DNA of 64,000 nt from Prorocentrum cordatum (GCA_963575745.1 CAUYUJ010021060.1:210789-274788), one strand, 5' to 3'; numbered from the stretch's first letter, positions 10,116 to 21,573 are shown. The notes: generated from the letters alone by a model not told the origin. Made by a program: numbers and translations.

Positions 10116-11520
10116 AATCTATGCTATGCAATCTGCTGGGAGCAGCACAGGCTGTTTGCAATCCAGGTTATGTCGTCGATCTTGTGCAATCTATGTGGTG
10201 CAACCTGTGCAGTGCAATCTATGGTGTGCAACTCACTCTGCTGAACTTGAAATCGTCATCTCCACTGCTCGCGCAAACATCCCACCCACCCACCCGCAAC
10301 TTGGTTTGCAAAACCTCTTAAGACCGACTACGACGATACCGACGACAACGACTAGGACGACACCGGCGACGTCTCCGACGATTTCGACGACGACAACGAC
10401 GCCGACGCCGACGACGACGACGACGCCAACGAAGGCGACGACGAGGGAGGAAGACGGACGACGACGGCGACAACGACGACAACGACGACAACGACGAGGG
10501 AGAAGGGAGGACGGCGACGACGCGAACGACGACGAAGGAGGAAGGACGGCGACGCCGACGACGACAACGACGAGGGAGGAGGGAAGACGACGACGACAAC
10601 GACGACGACGACGGCGACGAAATAGGAGGGACGACGACGAGACGCCGACGACGGACGACGACGACGACGACGTGGGAGGAGGAGGAAGGACGACCACGGC
10701 GACAACGACGACGGAAACGACCACGACGCCAAAGAGGACGACGACGACGACGAACACGAGAAAAGACAGAGGACGACGTAGTCGACGACGACGACGACGC
10801 GGGAGGAGGGATGACGGCGACGACGACGACGACGGCGACGCAAGAGCGCGCGCGCACGCTTTTGTTGAAAATCCGTGTTGCGAAACCCTTGGTTTTCGTA
10901 GGTTTTTTGGACGCACGATTTCGAATTCCTTCCGAAACCGACGGGTTTTGAAGGTTTACGACATACGCCCGCGACGACGCGCGCGTCTGCACTTCGTTTC
11001 ATTTTTTGCAAAGGCTTCTCGCGACGGCACACGCGCAAGGGCGTTCGACAGATTTCGACATGCGCGCGCGCGAAGCCCGTTTGGTAGCATGTTGTGAAAA
11101 TCTTGAAAAACCTATGGTTTTCTTAAGATTTCGCAAAAGCTCGCGCGGAAGTTTTTTTAGCAAACCAGTGTTGCGAAACCATATGTTTTTGTATGTTTTT
11201 TGGAAAGTCGATTGCAAAATCCTTCGGACGCCGAAAGTTTTTGAAGGATTCCGGCATGCGCGCGCGACGACGCGCGCGTGTGCACTTCGTTTCTTTTTTT
11301 GCAAGGGATTCGTGAAAAAAGATTTATGTTAGAACAAAAGATGTCACCGCATAGTGTTTTTTACAAGGGAGCGTCAGGGAGGGAAACCGGCCTGCCTGGG
11401 ATGGTATGGTTTCATATTTAGGATGGACGAGTGTGCAGAAAATATATGAAATCATAATATCCCAGGGGGAACCGATGAGTCCGGGGGGGGGGTAGAGTCT
11501 ATTCTCTTTTTAGAAAGGAG
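10116..11520 (+). repeat. composite repeat unit B
   Basis: Same block order as unit A. A GTGCAA array (10125-10240) is followed by the cccacccacccgcaacttgg block (10245-10320), a CGA microsatellite (10325-10845), and two copies of a block of about 300 bp that starts with gcgcgcgcacgcttttgttg. The unit ends with ggatggacgag and a hairpin with ctttttagaaaggag at about 11503-11525. Confidence 0.85.
10325..10845 (+). repeat. CGA (GAC/ACG) microsatellite in unit B
   Basis: Imperfect (CGA)n with ggaggaggga interruptions. Depending on frame it reads poly-Asp, poly-Thr or poly-Arg. The long ORFs over it are repeat translations. Confidence 0.93.
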
Positions 11521-11624
11521 AATAGATTTCTACCCATGATTTGACACATCCCATGCTCTTGCAAACATCCCACCCACCCAACCGCAAGTTGGTTTGCAAA
11601 ACCTCTTCATACCGACTGCGACGA

Positions 11625-12315
11625 CACCGACGACAACGACTACGACGACACCGACGACGTCTCCGACGACTTCGGCGACGACGACAACGACGACGACGAG
11701 AACGACGACGACACCGACGACGACGACGACGACGCCGACGCCGACGACGACGACGATGACGACGCCGACGACGACGACAACGACGACGCCGACGACGACG
11801 ACGTCCACAACGCCGACGACGACGGCGACGACGGCGGCGACGACGACGACGCTGACGTCGACGACGACGAAGACGACGACGACGCCGACGACGACGACGA
11901 CGTCGCCAACGAAGACGACGACGACGAGGGAGGAGGGAGGACAACGACGCCGACAACGACGACAACGACGGGGGAGGAGGGAGGACGGCGACGACGCGAA
12001 CGACGAAGGAGGAAGGACGGCGACGCCGACGACGGCAACGACGAGGGAGGAGGGAAAACGACGACGACGACTACGACAACGACCGCGACGACGACGACGG
12101 CGACGAAATAGGAGGGACGACGACGAAGCGCCGACGACGGACGACGACGACGACGAGGGAGGAGGAGGAAGGACGACCACGGCGACAACGACGACGGAAA
12201 CGACCACGACGCCAAAGAGGACGACGACGACGAACACAAGGAAAGACAGAGGACGACGTAGGCGCCGACGACGACGACGACGCGGGAGGAGGGAGGACGG
12301 CGACGACGACGACGC
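11625..12315 (+). repeat. CGA microsatellite in unit C
   Basis: About 690 bp of imperfect (CGA)n, the longest of the three tracts at the same place in units B, C and D. Confidence 0.93.
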
Positions 12316-12624
12316 AAGAGCGCGCGCGCACGCTTTTGTTGAAAATCCGTGTTGCGAAGCCTTGTGTTTTTGTAGGTTTTTTGGATACGATTTTGAAATT
12401 CTTGAAAAACCGACGGGTTTTGAAGGATTTCGGCGTACGCGCGCGACGATTTGCGCGTCTGCACTTCGTCTCTTTTTTTGCAGAGGATTCTCGCGACGGC
12501 ACACGCGCAAGGGCGTTCGACAGATTTCGACATGCGCGCGCGCGCGAAGCCCGTTTGGTAGCATTTTGTGAAAATCTTGAAAAAAACAGTGGTTTCCTTA
12601 AGATTTAGCAAGAGCTCGCGCGTA

Positions 12625-12626
<2 letters not shown>

Positions 12627-12688
<62 letters not shown>
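12627..12688 (+). repeat. poly(T) then poly(A) run
   Basis: About 50 T followed by 12 A inside unit C, where the sister units have only a short T-run (for example ttttttt near 11151). This could be an expanded homopolymer or the tail of an inserted retrocopy. Assembly or sequencing length error is likely at such a run. Confidence 0.8.
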
Positions 12689-12689
<1 letters not shown>

Positions 12690-13045
12690 CAAATCAGTGT
12701 TGCGAAACCCTTTATTTTTGTATGTTTTTTTGAAGCTCGATTGCAAAATCTTTCGGGCACCGAAGGTTTTTGGAGGATTTCGGCATGCGCGCGCGACGTC
12801 GCGCGCGCGCGTGTGCACTTCGTCTCATTTTGTGCAAGGGGTTCATGAACAAGTATTCTGTTATAACAAAAGGTGTCCCCGTTTTTTTTTTTTGGGGGGG
12901 GGTCGATACCTGTTCCCTTGGGATAGCGTAAATTCATGTTTCGGATGGACATGTGGTCAAAATCGTAAATGGTTTACGTATCCGTAAGGGGGGCGGATAA
13001 CGCCCAGGGGGGGTAGAGTCTATTCTCTTTCCAGAAAAGAGAATC

Positions 13046-14330
13046 TACGTGGTGCAACATCGGTAGTGCGACTCATGTGAAAGAACGCGTTCGTGGCACA
13101 CTTCTCACTAAAACGGGGGGCCCAGCTTCAAGCTACCCCCCCTCCCTCGGAAAAGGGGGGGGGCCTTACAAAGCTACCCCCCTCTCCCATCTTTTTGTTG
13201 GGACTTTCTCGATGGGGAGGGCCTAGCTAAAGGGGGGGGGGAGGCTTGGAAACCACCCCCCTCCTCCCCTTTTCGGGGCCCGGGGTCAGCCCGGGCTCCC
13301 CTTTCAAAGGGTTGGCGGTGCTTCCGAAGCTACCCCCGCTTTCCTATTAATAGGATTTTGTAGCTGGGGGGTCCTGAGAGGGGGGGGGGGTTGGAAGCTA
13401 TCCCCCCTCTTTTTTCGGGCCGGGTGTAAGCCCGGGCTCCTTTTTCCAAAGGGGGGGGCTTCCGAAGCTACCCCCCCTCCCCTTCTTCTGTTGGCTTTGC
13501 CAGCTGGAGGGCCCTGGTTGAAAGGAGGTGTCGAAGCTACTTTTCCTCTTAGGTTTTCGGCGCCCCGTTGGTTTTCGGCGTACTTGTGGTTTTTGGCGTC
13601 TCTTTGGTTTTCGGCGCCTCGCTGGTTTTCGTGGCGCCCCTTTAGTTCGGCGCGTCTCCGGTTTCCGGCACCGCTTTGGGTTTCGGCGCTCCTGTGGTTT
13701 TCGGCGCTTCTTTGGTTTTCGGCGCCCTTTCGGTTTTCGGCGTTCTTTCGGTTTTCGGCGCGCTTCTTGTTTTCGCACCTTTTCGGTTTTCGGTGGCTCT
13801 TTGGTTTTCAGCGCTTTGTTGGTCTTCGGCGCCCTTTGGGTCTTCGGCGCTCCTTTCTTTAGTCAAAGGGGGGGCCTTCCAAACTCACCCCCTTTTAGCC
13901 CAAAAAGGGGGGTAGGGCGGGTGGGCTTCCAGAAGGGGAGGTTCAGAGGGGGGAGGGTAGCTGAGCTCCCCCCCCTTGGAAAGGGAGGGGGGGGTGCTTC
14001 CGGAGCGCGAAAAGGGGGGAGGGGGGGTAGCTTCCGAGGGGCGGAAAAACAGGAGGGGGGGGGAGCTTCCGGCAGGGGAGGTGCAATGGGGGGGGGGTAG
14101 CTAAGCCCCCCTTTGGACAGGGAGGGGGGGTAGCTAAGCCAACCCCTTTGGACAGAGAGGGGGGGAGTAGTTTCCGAAGCGCGAAAGGGAGGGAGGGGGG
14201 CGCTTCCGAGGGGCGGAAAAAAGGGGGGGTCAAAGGGGGAGGTCCAATGGGGGGGTCAAAAGGGGGGGGGATAGCTAAGAGTGTACCTCCCCTTTGGCAG
14301 TGTACCACGGGCGTGCTCTCTCATTCATTT
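13046..14330. repeat. G/C-run spacer with TTTTCGGCGC repeats
   Basis: Two parts. 13100-13500 and 13870-14280 carry repeated gaagctacccccc / cttccgaagctacc words with runs of 6-12 G or C. Between them, 13545-13860 is a tandem array of roughly 18-bp units around ggttttcggcgcttcttt. ORFs here (Phe/Arg/Gly-rich on plus, Lys/Pro/Arg-rich on minus) follow the repeat and are not accepted as genes. Confidence 0.75.
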
Positions 14331-14334
14331 GTTA

Positions 14335-15122
14335 CAGTATGTGTTGTGCAACAAAGGTGCTTGCAAACTATGTGATGCTATCGATGTGGTGCCATGTATG
14401 TGGTGCAATTGACTACCCTGCACCGCGCCTGACCATCTTCACTGCTCGCGCAAACATCCTCCCACCCACCCACCCGCAACTTGGTCGCAAGACTTCTTAA
14501 GACAAGACCGTGACGGTAGGTACCACATGGCACTTGGTCACGACACCGACGCCGACGACGACAGCGACAACGACGACGACGGCGCCGCCGACACCGACTA
14601 CGACGACACCGCCGACGTCGACGTCGACGAAGATGACGACGACGCCGACGCCGACGACGACGAAGACGACGACGACGTCGCCAACGAAGACGACGACGAG
14701 GGAGGAGGGAGGACGACGACGGCGACAACGACGACAACGACGATGGATGAGGGAAGGCGGCGACGAAGCGAACGACGAAGAAGGAGGAAGGACGGCGACG
14801 CCGACGACGACAACGACGAGGGAGGAGGGAAGACGAAGACGACGGCAACGACGACGAAGACGACGACGACGGCGACGAAATAAGAGGGACGACGACGAAA
14901 CGCCGACGACGGACGACGACGACGACGAGGGAGGAGGATAACGACGAGGGAGGAGTGAAGACGACGACGACGACGACGGCGGCGACGAAATAGGAGGGAC
15001 AACGACGAAACGCCGACGAAGACGACGAGGGAGGAAAGACGACCACGGCGACAACGACGACGGAAGCGACGACGACGCCAAGACGACGACGACGACGACG
15101 ACGACGACGAGGAAAGACAGAA

Positions 15123-15154
<32 letters not shown>

Positions 15155-15865
15155 GGGAAGAGGGAGGACGACGACGACTTCGACGCAAGAGCGCGCGCGC
15201 ACGCTTTTGTTGAAAATCAGTGTTGCAAAACCTTGGGTTTTTGTAGGTTTTTTGGACGCGCGATTTTGAATTCCTTCCGAAACCAATGGTTTTTGAAGGG
15301 TTTCGGCGTACGCGCGCGACGACGCGCGCTTCTGCACTTCGTCCCATTCTTTGCAGAGGACTCTCGCGACGGCACACGCGCAAGGGCGTTCGACAGATTT
15401 CGACATGCGCGCGCGCGACGCCCGTTTGTAGCATTTTGGTGAAAATCTTGTGTTGTTTTTTTAGCAAATCAGTGTTGCGAAACCCTGTGTTTTTGTATGT
15501 TTTTTGGGAACTCGATTGCGAAATCCTTTCGGCACCGAAGGTTTTTGAAGGATTTCGGCATGCGCGCGCGACGACGCGCGCGTGTGCACTTCGTCTAATT
15601 TTTTGTAAGGGATTCGCGAAAAAGTGTTATGATAAAACAAATAATGTCACCGCATAGTGTTTTTTACAAGGGAACCTCAGGGGGGGAATCCGGCCTGCCT
15701 GGGATGATACGATTCCATGTTTAGGATGGACGAGTGTGCAGTATATATATATATATATATATATATCATATGAAATTATATTACCCCAGAGGGAAGCGTT
15801 AAGTCTGGGGGGGGGGGGGAGAGTCTATTGTCTTTTTAGAAAGGAGAATGTACGTTGTGCAATTT
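14335..15865 (+). repeat. composite repeat unit D
   Basis: GTGCAA words (14335-14415), the cccacccacccgcaacttgg block (14455-14495), a CGA tract (14520-15190), two copies of the block starting gcgcgcgcacgcttttgttg, then ggatggacgag, a (TA)n tract at 15740-15765, and a terminal hairpin (gtctttttagaaaggag, 15829-15848). Confidence 0.85.
14520..15190 (+). repeat. CGA microsatellite in unit D
   Basis: Imperfect (CGA)n. In the acidic frame it reads Asp-rich segments such as DTDADDDSDNDDDGAAD, which resemble the unique acidic stretch of unit A at 9400-9500. Confidence 0.9.
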
Positions 15866-16379
15866 AGGTGGTGCGCCAAGTTTTTTTTTGTTCTCCTCCT
15901 TCTCTTTATTTTTATATATATACATATGTCTAATAGGTGTTAGAAAGTATTCGGATCTCCCCTTCCTGGAGTCAGCGATCCCCCTCGCGATATGGAGTTT
16001 ACATCTGGTTCTGCCCCACCGTCCATCGTAAATATGAGCTCATACCATCCCAGCCGAGTCGGTGTCGACCCCCCCCGCCATCCTCTGCAAAACATACTAT
16101 GCGTACGCTCTCGTTGATCAAGAATCATTCGTTTTCAAGAATTCAAAACAAACGTAAGGAGCGAAGTGCACGCGCGTGCGTCGTCGCGCGCGCATGCCGA
16201 AGTCTTCCAAAAACTTGAAATTTTCGCAAGTTTTCAAAATCGAGTGTCACGAATACAGTTTTGCAACACGGTTTTCCGAAACAAATTGCGCTCGCGCTTT
16301 TGCGACATCCTGGGAACCCTTACACATATTATCCAAATAGGCTTACCCTATAGGAGTCCTAGTACATCATAAGTAATTT

Positions 16380-16690
16380 GTCTTTAGGACCCCCCCTTTT
16401 TCCAATGGCGCCCCCCTTTTTCCAATGCCCCCCCCCTTTCGAATGGCACTTGCTTGCTTGCTCTTGCTTTCTTGCACTCGCTTGCTTGCTCTTGCTTTTT
16501 TTTCGCTTGCTTGCACTTCATCGCTGGCTCTTGCTTGCTTGTTATTGGTCGCTTGCGCTTGCTTGCTTCCGCTTGCTTGCTTGCGCTTGCTTGATTTTGC
16601 TCCTCCCGTTCTCCTCCCGTCCTGCTCCCGTCCTCCTTTCGTCCTCCTCCCAGCCTCATCTCGTCCTCCTCCTGTCCACCTATCTATTTG
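16380..16690 (+). repeat. CTTGCTTG / TCC low-complexity interruption
   Basis: Three C-runs (16388-16437), then imperfect cttgcttgcgcttgctt units (16445-16600), then tcctcccgtcctgc-type words to 16675. It has no counterpart in units A-D. Confidence 0.8.
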
Positions 16691-16989
16691 GAGTCAACAC
16701 GGTTTCTTGTATCTAGATAAACATTTGTATGTGCAACATTTGCACATTATGCTTCCAAACTGGCCTCTCGCGCGCGCGTGTCGGAATCGTTTGAACGCCC
16801 TTGCGCGCGTCCTTTGCACCAGGCGGGGAGAAGTGCACGCGCGCGCGTCGTCGCGCGCGCGTGCCCGTCGCGCGCGCGTGCCAGAATCATTGATCAACCT
16901 TCGATTTCTCAAAAGTTTCAAAACCGAGTGCCCCGAAAACATGTAACATCACACGGTTTCGCAACATCTTTTTCAACAAATTCTGCGCC

Positions 16990-17345
16990 CGCGCTCATGT
17001 GGGTTCTTAACACAACTATCGGTTCTCCAATATTTTATTCACATTCTCCCACACTGGCGTCTCGCGCCGCATGTCGAGCTCATTCGAACGTCCTGGCGCG
17101 CCTGCTGCGGGGCGGGGCACGGTCCGTGTCAAATAATACAACGCGGGCCAATCGCGCGCGTCGGTCGCGCGCGCATTTCGAACTCCATCAGCAACCTTCG
17201 TTGACAACGCGAGAACATCGTTATCGTTATCGGCGGGCGTGATCAACATGGGCGCCGTCTTTGCCCTTGCCGTCGTCGTCGCCACTTGCGTCACCGTCGC
17301 TACTTTCATAATCGTGTCTACCCGTGTCGGCGTCGACATGATACC
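16990..17345 (-). pseudogene. decayed acidic/YYLT ORF in composite unit E (unknown protein)
   Basis: Minus-strand counterpart of the unit A ORF. It shows RVGDMGGRGIM in one frame, and further on KVADGVRNARATDARDW followed by YYLTRTVP. Frame changes separate the pieces. Family unknown. Confidence 0.35.
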
Positions 17346-17890
17346 GCGCCCGCCCATGTCACCGACTCGCACTGAACTTGAACTGCCCGTTGGGAAGTGC
17401 CCAGCGGTCAGCGCTACCGCGGCCGCGTCGGTCGCGTGAAACTAGTTGGCCGCTGTGCGTTCGAGCATGCGCGCGCTAGCGTGGTCGCAAAGATGAACCA
17501 GCCAACGCCAAGCACTAATCGCAATCGCCGCCGCATGGGCCTTGCAAGCCAGGTCGCGGGTGGGTGGGTAGGATGTTTGCAAGAGCATGGAAGTTCCAGT
17601 TCGTTTGTAACATGCAATTGCGCCACGTAGAGTGCACCGCATCTATGGCACCGCGTATACTGCACCACGTATACTGCGCAACAAATTTTGCACACCATAT
17701 ATTGCGAACCAATTTGCGTTACAAATATTACTTCACGTATATTGCACCACATAACGCGCACAACCGATGTAGCACCACTTATATTGCACATGATGTACTG
17801 CGCAACATCTATTGCACCTCCTGGATTGTAGCACAGGTGTTGCACCACATAGACTGCTCCACATATATTGCTCCACGCACACCTGTGTTT

Positions 17891-18076
17891 TAACACATTT
17901 GCATACATACAGTCGCATATACACGTACATGTAAATCCACATTTGCATATACATACACACATACATATACACATACACGGACATATACATTTACATCCAC
18001 ATATCGACCTACATGTTTAACATTCACACGTATACATAATACACGAATATTGATACACATGCCTGTTTATTTACGT
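17891..18076. repeat. CATATACA-type microsatellite, left of LTR element
   Basis: Alternating catatacacatac words, the same type that continues on the other side of the retroelement from 24700. Confidence 0.8.
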
Positions 18077-18089
18077 ATGCATTTCACGT

Positions 18090-18270
18090 GTGAAGTCTGC
18101 TCATCTTATTATGGTATCCATACCTACTGCTGCCGCTTCCGCTCAGGTACTGGAACTAGGTACGGCGCCGCCTGCCCGCGGCGCATGGGAAAAAAAGGAT
18201 CGCTACCCTCTCCCTTTTCCTCCTCTACCTACGGCAACCCTTGTGGGTTCGACTCTTCGGTCGTCAACCT
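18090..18270 (+). repeat. left direct repeat (putative 5' LTR)
   Basis: About 181 bp, matching 24497-24676 over gtgaagtc...tcgtcaacct. It contains gcgccgcctgcccgcggcgc and a GGTTCGACTC word near 18246 that resembles a Pol III B box. Confidence 0.75.
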
Positions 18271-18343
18271 GCATGCGCAGGTTGTCAGCCTTTTCTATGT
18301 CGCTCTTCGTTGTGGCGCCCCGCGTCGTCTTTGACTCAGCCGC

Positions 18344-19150
18344 GTGGCGTTGGACTCCGCGGGGGCCAGTGCCTCCACGCGCATTGGGTCGTCGACGGGG
18401 CGTGGCGCCGCGGAGAGGGCAGCGGGGCAGGCGATGCCGATCCCCCCCATGACGGGCGACGGCAGCGCCGACGCGCGACTGGGGGCTGAACTAGGGGCCA
18501 TCGTGGACTCCTTCGCGCCTCCCGCGCCGGCGCCTTCCCACGCGCCAGGGTTGGGGCCTGGAGCCCGCTCGACCATGGCGTGCCTTGGCGCCGCCTTGAG
18601 CGCGGGACTTTCGCCGGTGGAAACACCCGCAGTTGCCTTCGAAACCGCCGCTGGATCCGCCTCGCTTCCTTCTCTTCCAACCTTCGCCGGTGGAAACGCC
18701 CCTGGTGGTGGTGCCAGTGAAGCGTCTCCTCCGAGCGCCTCCGCGCGACGCCGCCGCTGTGGCACCGGAGGTCCTCCGAGCCCCGCGTGAGTTCCCGCGT
18801 GGGAGCGCGCGCGTGCCATCGATGGTCGTGCTGGAACGACCTCGCAGCGAAGAGTTTCTGATCGGTATCATCTCCAGTCCCGGCGCAGGGGCGCCGGCCG
18901 AAGCCCCTCCCAGAGGCGCTCTCGGCAGAGTTCCTTGCGGCGCGACACCGCGCCGTAGGAATCGCCGTTCGCCAATGATTCGGCAGAACTTCGAGGGCAG
19001 GTTGAAACTTGCACGACCCAGGAGTTGTCGGGTCTTGCTACGCCGACCGCAACGCCGAGGCGAGAGCTCCGCGGCGCCCTTGCCCTTGTCGACGCTCGGG
19101 CCGCCGGAGATCGATCGATCCCCGCTCAGATCCAATAGCAAGCCGACCGC
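18344..19150 (+). pseudogene. decayed N-terminal Gag-like coding region
   Basis: Open but frame-switching Ala/Pro/Gly-rich sequence. A short segment recurs (ttcgccggtggaaac at about 18608 and 18682). It precedes the Gag coiled-coil region in the same direction and probably belongs to it. No domain can be named. Confidence 0.35.
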
Positions 19151-21520
19151 GTGGAGCCACGCCGGGTTTTCGACCCCACTGCGATCCAGACGCTGCACGA
19201 CTGCCTCCTCGCTGTGGAGGCCCAAGTCCCGAGCGTCAGGGATGCGGGCAATGCTGCTGTCAGGGCGCTGCGCGATGAGCTCCTGAGAGTGCGGCAGGCT
19301 CCAGCCACTGTGGTGCATGGGGCTACGGGTCAACAGCTCCGTGACGACCTCGTTGCGCGTCGTGGTTGCGTTGATGTGACCGCTGCCAACCTTCGCTCCG
19401 AGAATGCCGCGGCCGCGTCCGAGTTGCGCGGCATGCTTTGCGCTGCCGAGATGGCTACTGCTCAACGTCTTGATGCGTCGTAGGGGAGCGTGCCAGCGCG
19501 TGAGAACCGAGTCTCCACGGTCGAGCGGCAGTTGCCTGACGTGCAGGCCGCGCTGGCTGTGTTGCATGTTGCGCGGGCCCAGACTGGCCGGCTGGGCACC
19601 TGTTTACGATTTCGCCCCCCGTCGCTGCCGAGGTGGCCCGGGTAAGGGAGGCGGCGGGCCGCGTGCAGTTGCGATTCGCCCAGATCTCTCAAGAAAGAGA
19701 CGCTGGAAAGGCACGGGCGGAGGAATTCCCCCCCCGTTTGGAACTTGAGCGCGAATCGCACAACCAGCGGTTCCTGAACGTAGAGCATCGGCTGGGCTGG
19801 CGCCCCCAGCGAACGCATGACACCGACGACGAGGTGCGTGGTCTACGACAGAGTGTCGAGCAGTTGCAGAAAGACCTCGCGGCCACCGAAGCCGCCGTGA
19901 AGGCTCGCGTCAGCGACGCCGAGATCCACTGTCCTTCGCAACCTCCAGATCCCACCACCGGCAGTGCCCCGACCCTCGCCGATGGGGGCGTCCGTGCAGG
20001 ACAACAGCGACGCGCGTCACCAGGAGATGCCTCTGCAGCAGCCTCAGCGCAGACGCGTCGCGTATCTGTGCGTGCACCATCGCCAGCGCCACCAATCCCG
20101 TCACATAATCTACCGCAGTACTTTTTTGGTGGCGCTACCCAGATCAAGGGATCAGATATTGTTCGAATTCCTCAACTGCCACGCACTACTCAGTTACAGG
20201 GGTGGCTGCAAATGGTCAGTTGGCGCGTGCGCATTCCTCTGTGTTACCGAACATCCTGACACTACAATTGAGAACTCACAGGACAGTGGCGATTTCGAGA
20301 GCATGGATTGCAAGCTCGCCGCTGGCCTTTCGGCTGTTCTCAGTGCTGAGCTTCGTTGCCAGATGATGGACCTCGAGGCGCAAGAACATGGCGCAGGCCG
20401 CATGCTGGATGGTAGACAGATCTATTGGGTTATATCAAAATTCTACAAGGTCACGGACGTTGACGACGCCACGCGCGACTTCGAACGTCTCCAACTTATT
20501 CGCATGCGAGACGGAGATGCCCAGCGGTTTATCGTGGACTGGGACATTTACTTCTGGAATGCCGTGATCCACTGGACGCGAAGATGCTCGATTCATTGTT
20601 CCGAGCTTAGATCCGCAGACGCCCGTGAATGAAGCAAGACGTGCGCGACTGCACCAGGATGAAGATGGGCAGCTCCAATCGCAGATGCGATTGGCTACGA
20701 GAACGTGTTTTGGCCAACGTCGAGATGCGCCGACTTGAAACTGGCGCAACCTCAAGAACGAGACGGCTCGTCGCGAATTGGCCGTGTGCGCAGCGTGCAA
20801 GGCAGGCCGTTGCAAGAACGGCGAACAGTGCAAATTGCTACGCGCTGGCTCTGGCAACCGTTCCGCGCAGCGACCTCGCGGGCTCGCGTCGCAATCGGAC
20901 GCGGGCGCCCGCGAGAAACGACCCTCCACGGGCCGAAGCGCGCCGCGGCCGGCCGCCGACGGAGGCGCCGAGAACTTTTGTTTCTCTTTTGCAAAACGCG
21001 GAACCTGCCCGCGACGAGACCGGCGCAGGTGGCCTCGCGTTGCAAAATGCAGTTTCTTTGCTGACCCAGGCAAACGGTGCGGGCAGGGCAACGACTGCCG
21101 CTGCGCCCGCATTGCGTCTGACACCGAGACCCCCGAGAGGAGCGCTAGCCGCGCCTGCAGTCAGGGCAGCCGCGACGGGGCGTCCTCCCCCGGACGTGCG
21201 GGGGACAATCGACGCTCTCCGCGCGGGGGGTATCAGGGCTCGCGGAGTCCGGGGGGCCGCGGGTGGATTTTTCAGGTTCCGGTGGATTTGCGATGGAAGG
21301 CGCGGCGCCCGCGACAAGCCCGTTCTCCTTCGCGGGGCGGCAGCCGCGGGCGCAGTCGGGGACGTTGGTGCGGCGACAGATGCAGCGGCAGCAGCGGCGG
21401 CAGCGAGCGGTCACCTTCGACGCGCTACAGGAACCGATCCCCTGCGGCGACGCGACGCGTTCGACGGTGGGGCCGAGCGCGCGTGATTCGTGAAATGACC
21501 GTGGTGGCAGTGCCTGCACG
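19151..21520 (+). pseudogene. gag: retrotransposon Gag with CCCH-type zinc fingers (broken)
   Basis: Structural capsid-type protein of an LTR retroelement, binding its RNA. Seen: 19151-19620 is helical (LLAVEAQVPSVRDAGNAAV, then VERQLPDVQAALAVLH) with a TAG at 19481. 19633-20213 continues with a coiled coil (DEVRGLRQSVEQLQKDLAA). After a frame change near 20214 comes the capsid-like part with DGRQIYWVISKFYKVTDVDD and RDFERLQLIRMRDGDAQRF (20400-20570). Another frame change leads to a Cys/His region: CKAGRCKNGEQC near 20800, CFSFAKRGTCPR near 20980, and CSFFADPGKRCGQGNDC near 21050. Known: the last motifs match CCCH fingers of dinoflagellate Gag proteins. Several expected His/Cys are replaced here (for example RRRWPRV where a CxxxH would be expected). 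At least two frameshifts and stops make it non-functional. Confidence 0.65.
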
Positions 21521-21524
21521 CGCC

Positions 21525-21529
<5 letters not shown>

Positions 21530-21570
<41 letters not shown>
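21530..21570 (+). repeat. (TA)n microsatellite
   Basis: About 38 bp of pure TA directly after the Gag region. Confidence 0.95.

Positions 21571-21573
<3 letters not shown>

Larger units (their letters stand above)
11521..13045 (+). repeat. composite repeat unit C
   Basis: Lacks the opening GTGCAA array but has the cccacccaaccgcaagttgg block (11565-11612), a CGA tract (11625-12315), the duplicated block with gcgcgcgcacgcttttgttg, and a terminal hairpin: attctctttcc / agaaaagagaat at 13020-13044. A homopolymer run sits at 12627-12688: about 50 T then 12 A. Confidence 0.85.
15950..17890 (-). repeat. composite repeat unit E (inverted, interrupted)
   Basis: Read on the minus strand the blocks follow the order of unit A: GTGCAA array (17890-17615), the cccacccacccgcgacctgg block (17605-17540), unique block 3 (17540-17225), AT/GC block (17220-16745), then the ggatggacggtgg block (16065-15955). 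A CTTGC/TCC-rich segment at 16380-16690 interrupts it. Units A-D and E therefore face each other. Confidence 0.8.

Noticed and set aside
10126-12571. Several 220-340-codon Thr-, Arg-, Asp-, Ser- or Val-rich ORFs on both strands
   Set aside because: All are frame translations of (CGA)n with the flanking repeat block.
18090-18270. tRNA gene from the GGTTCGACTC word
   Set aside because: No acceptor stem or anticodon arm can be folded around it.
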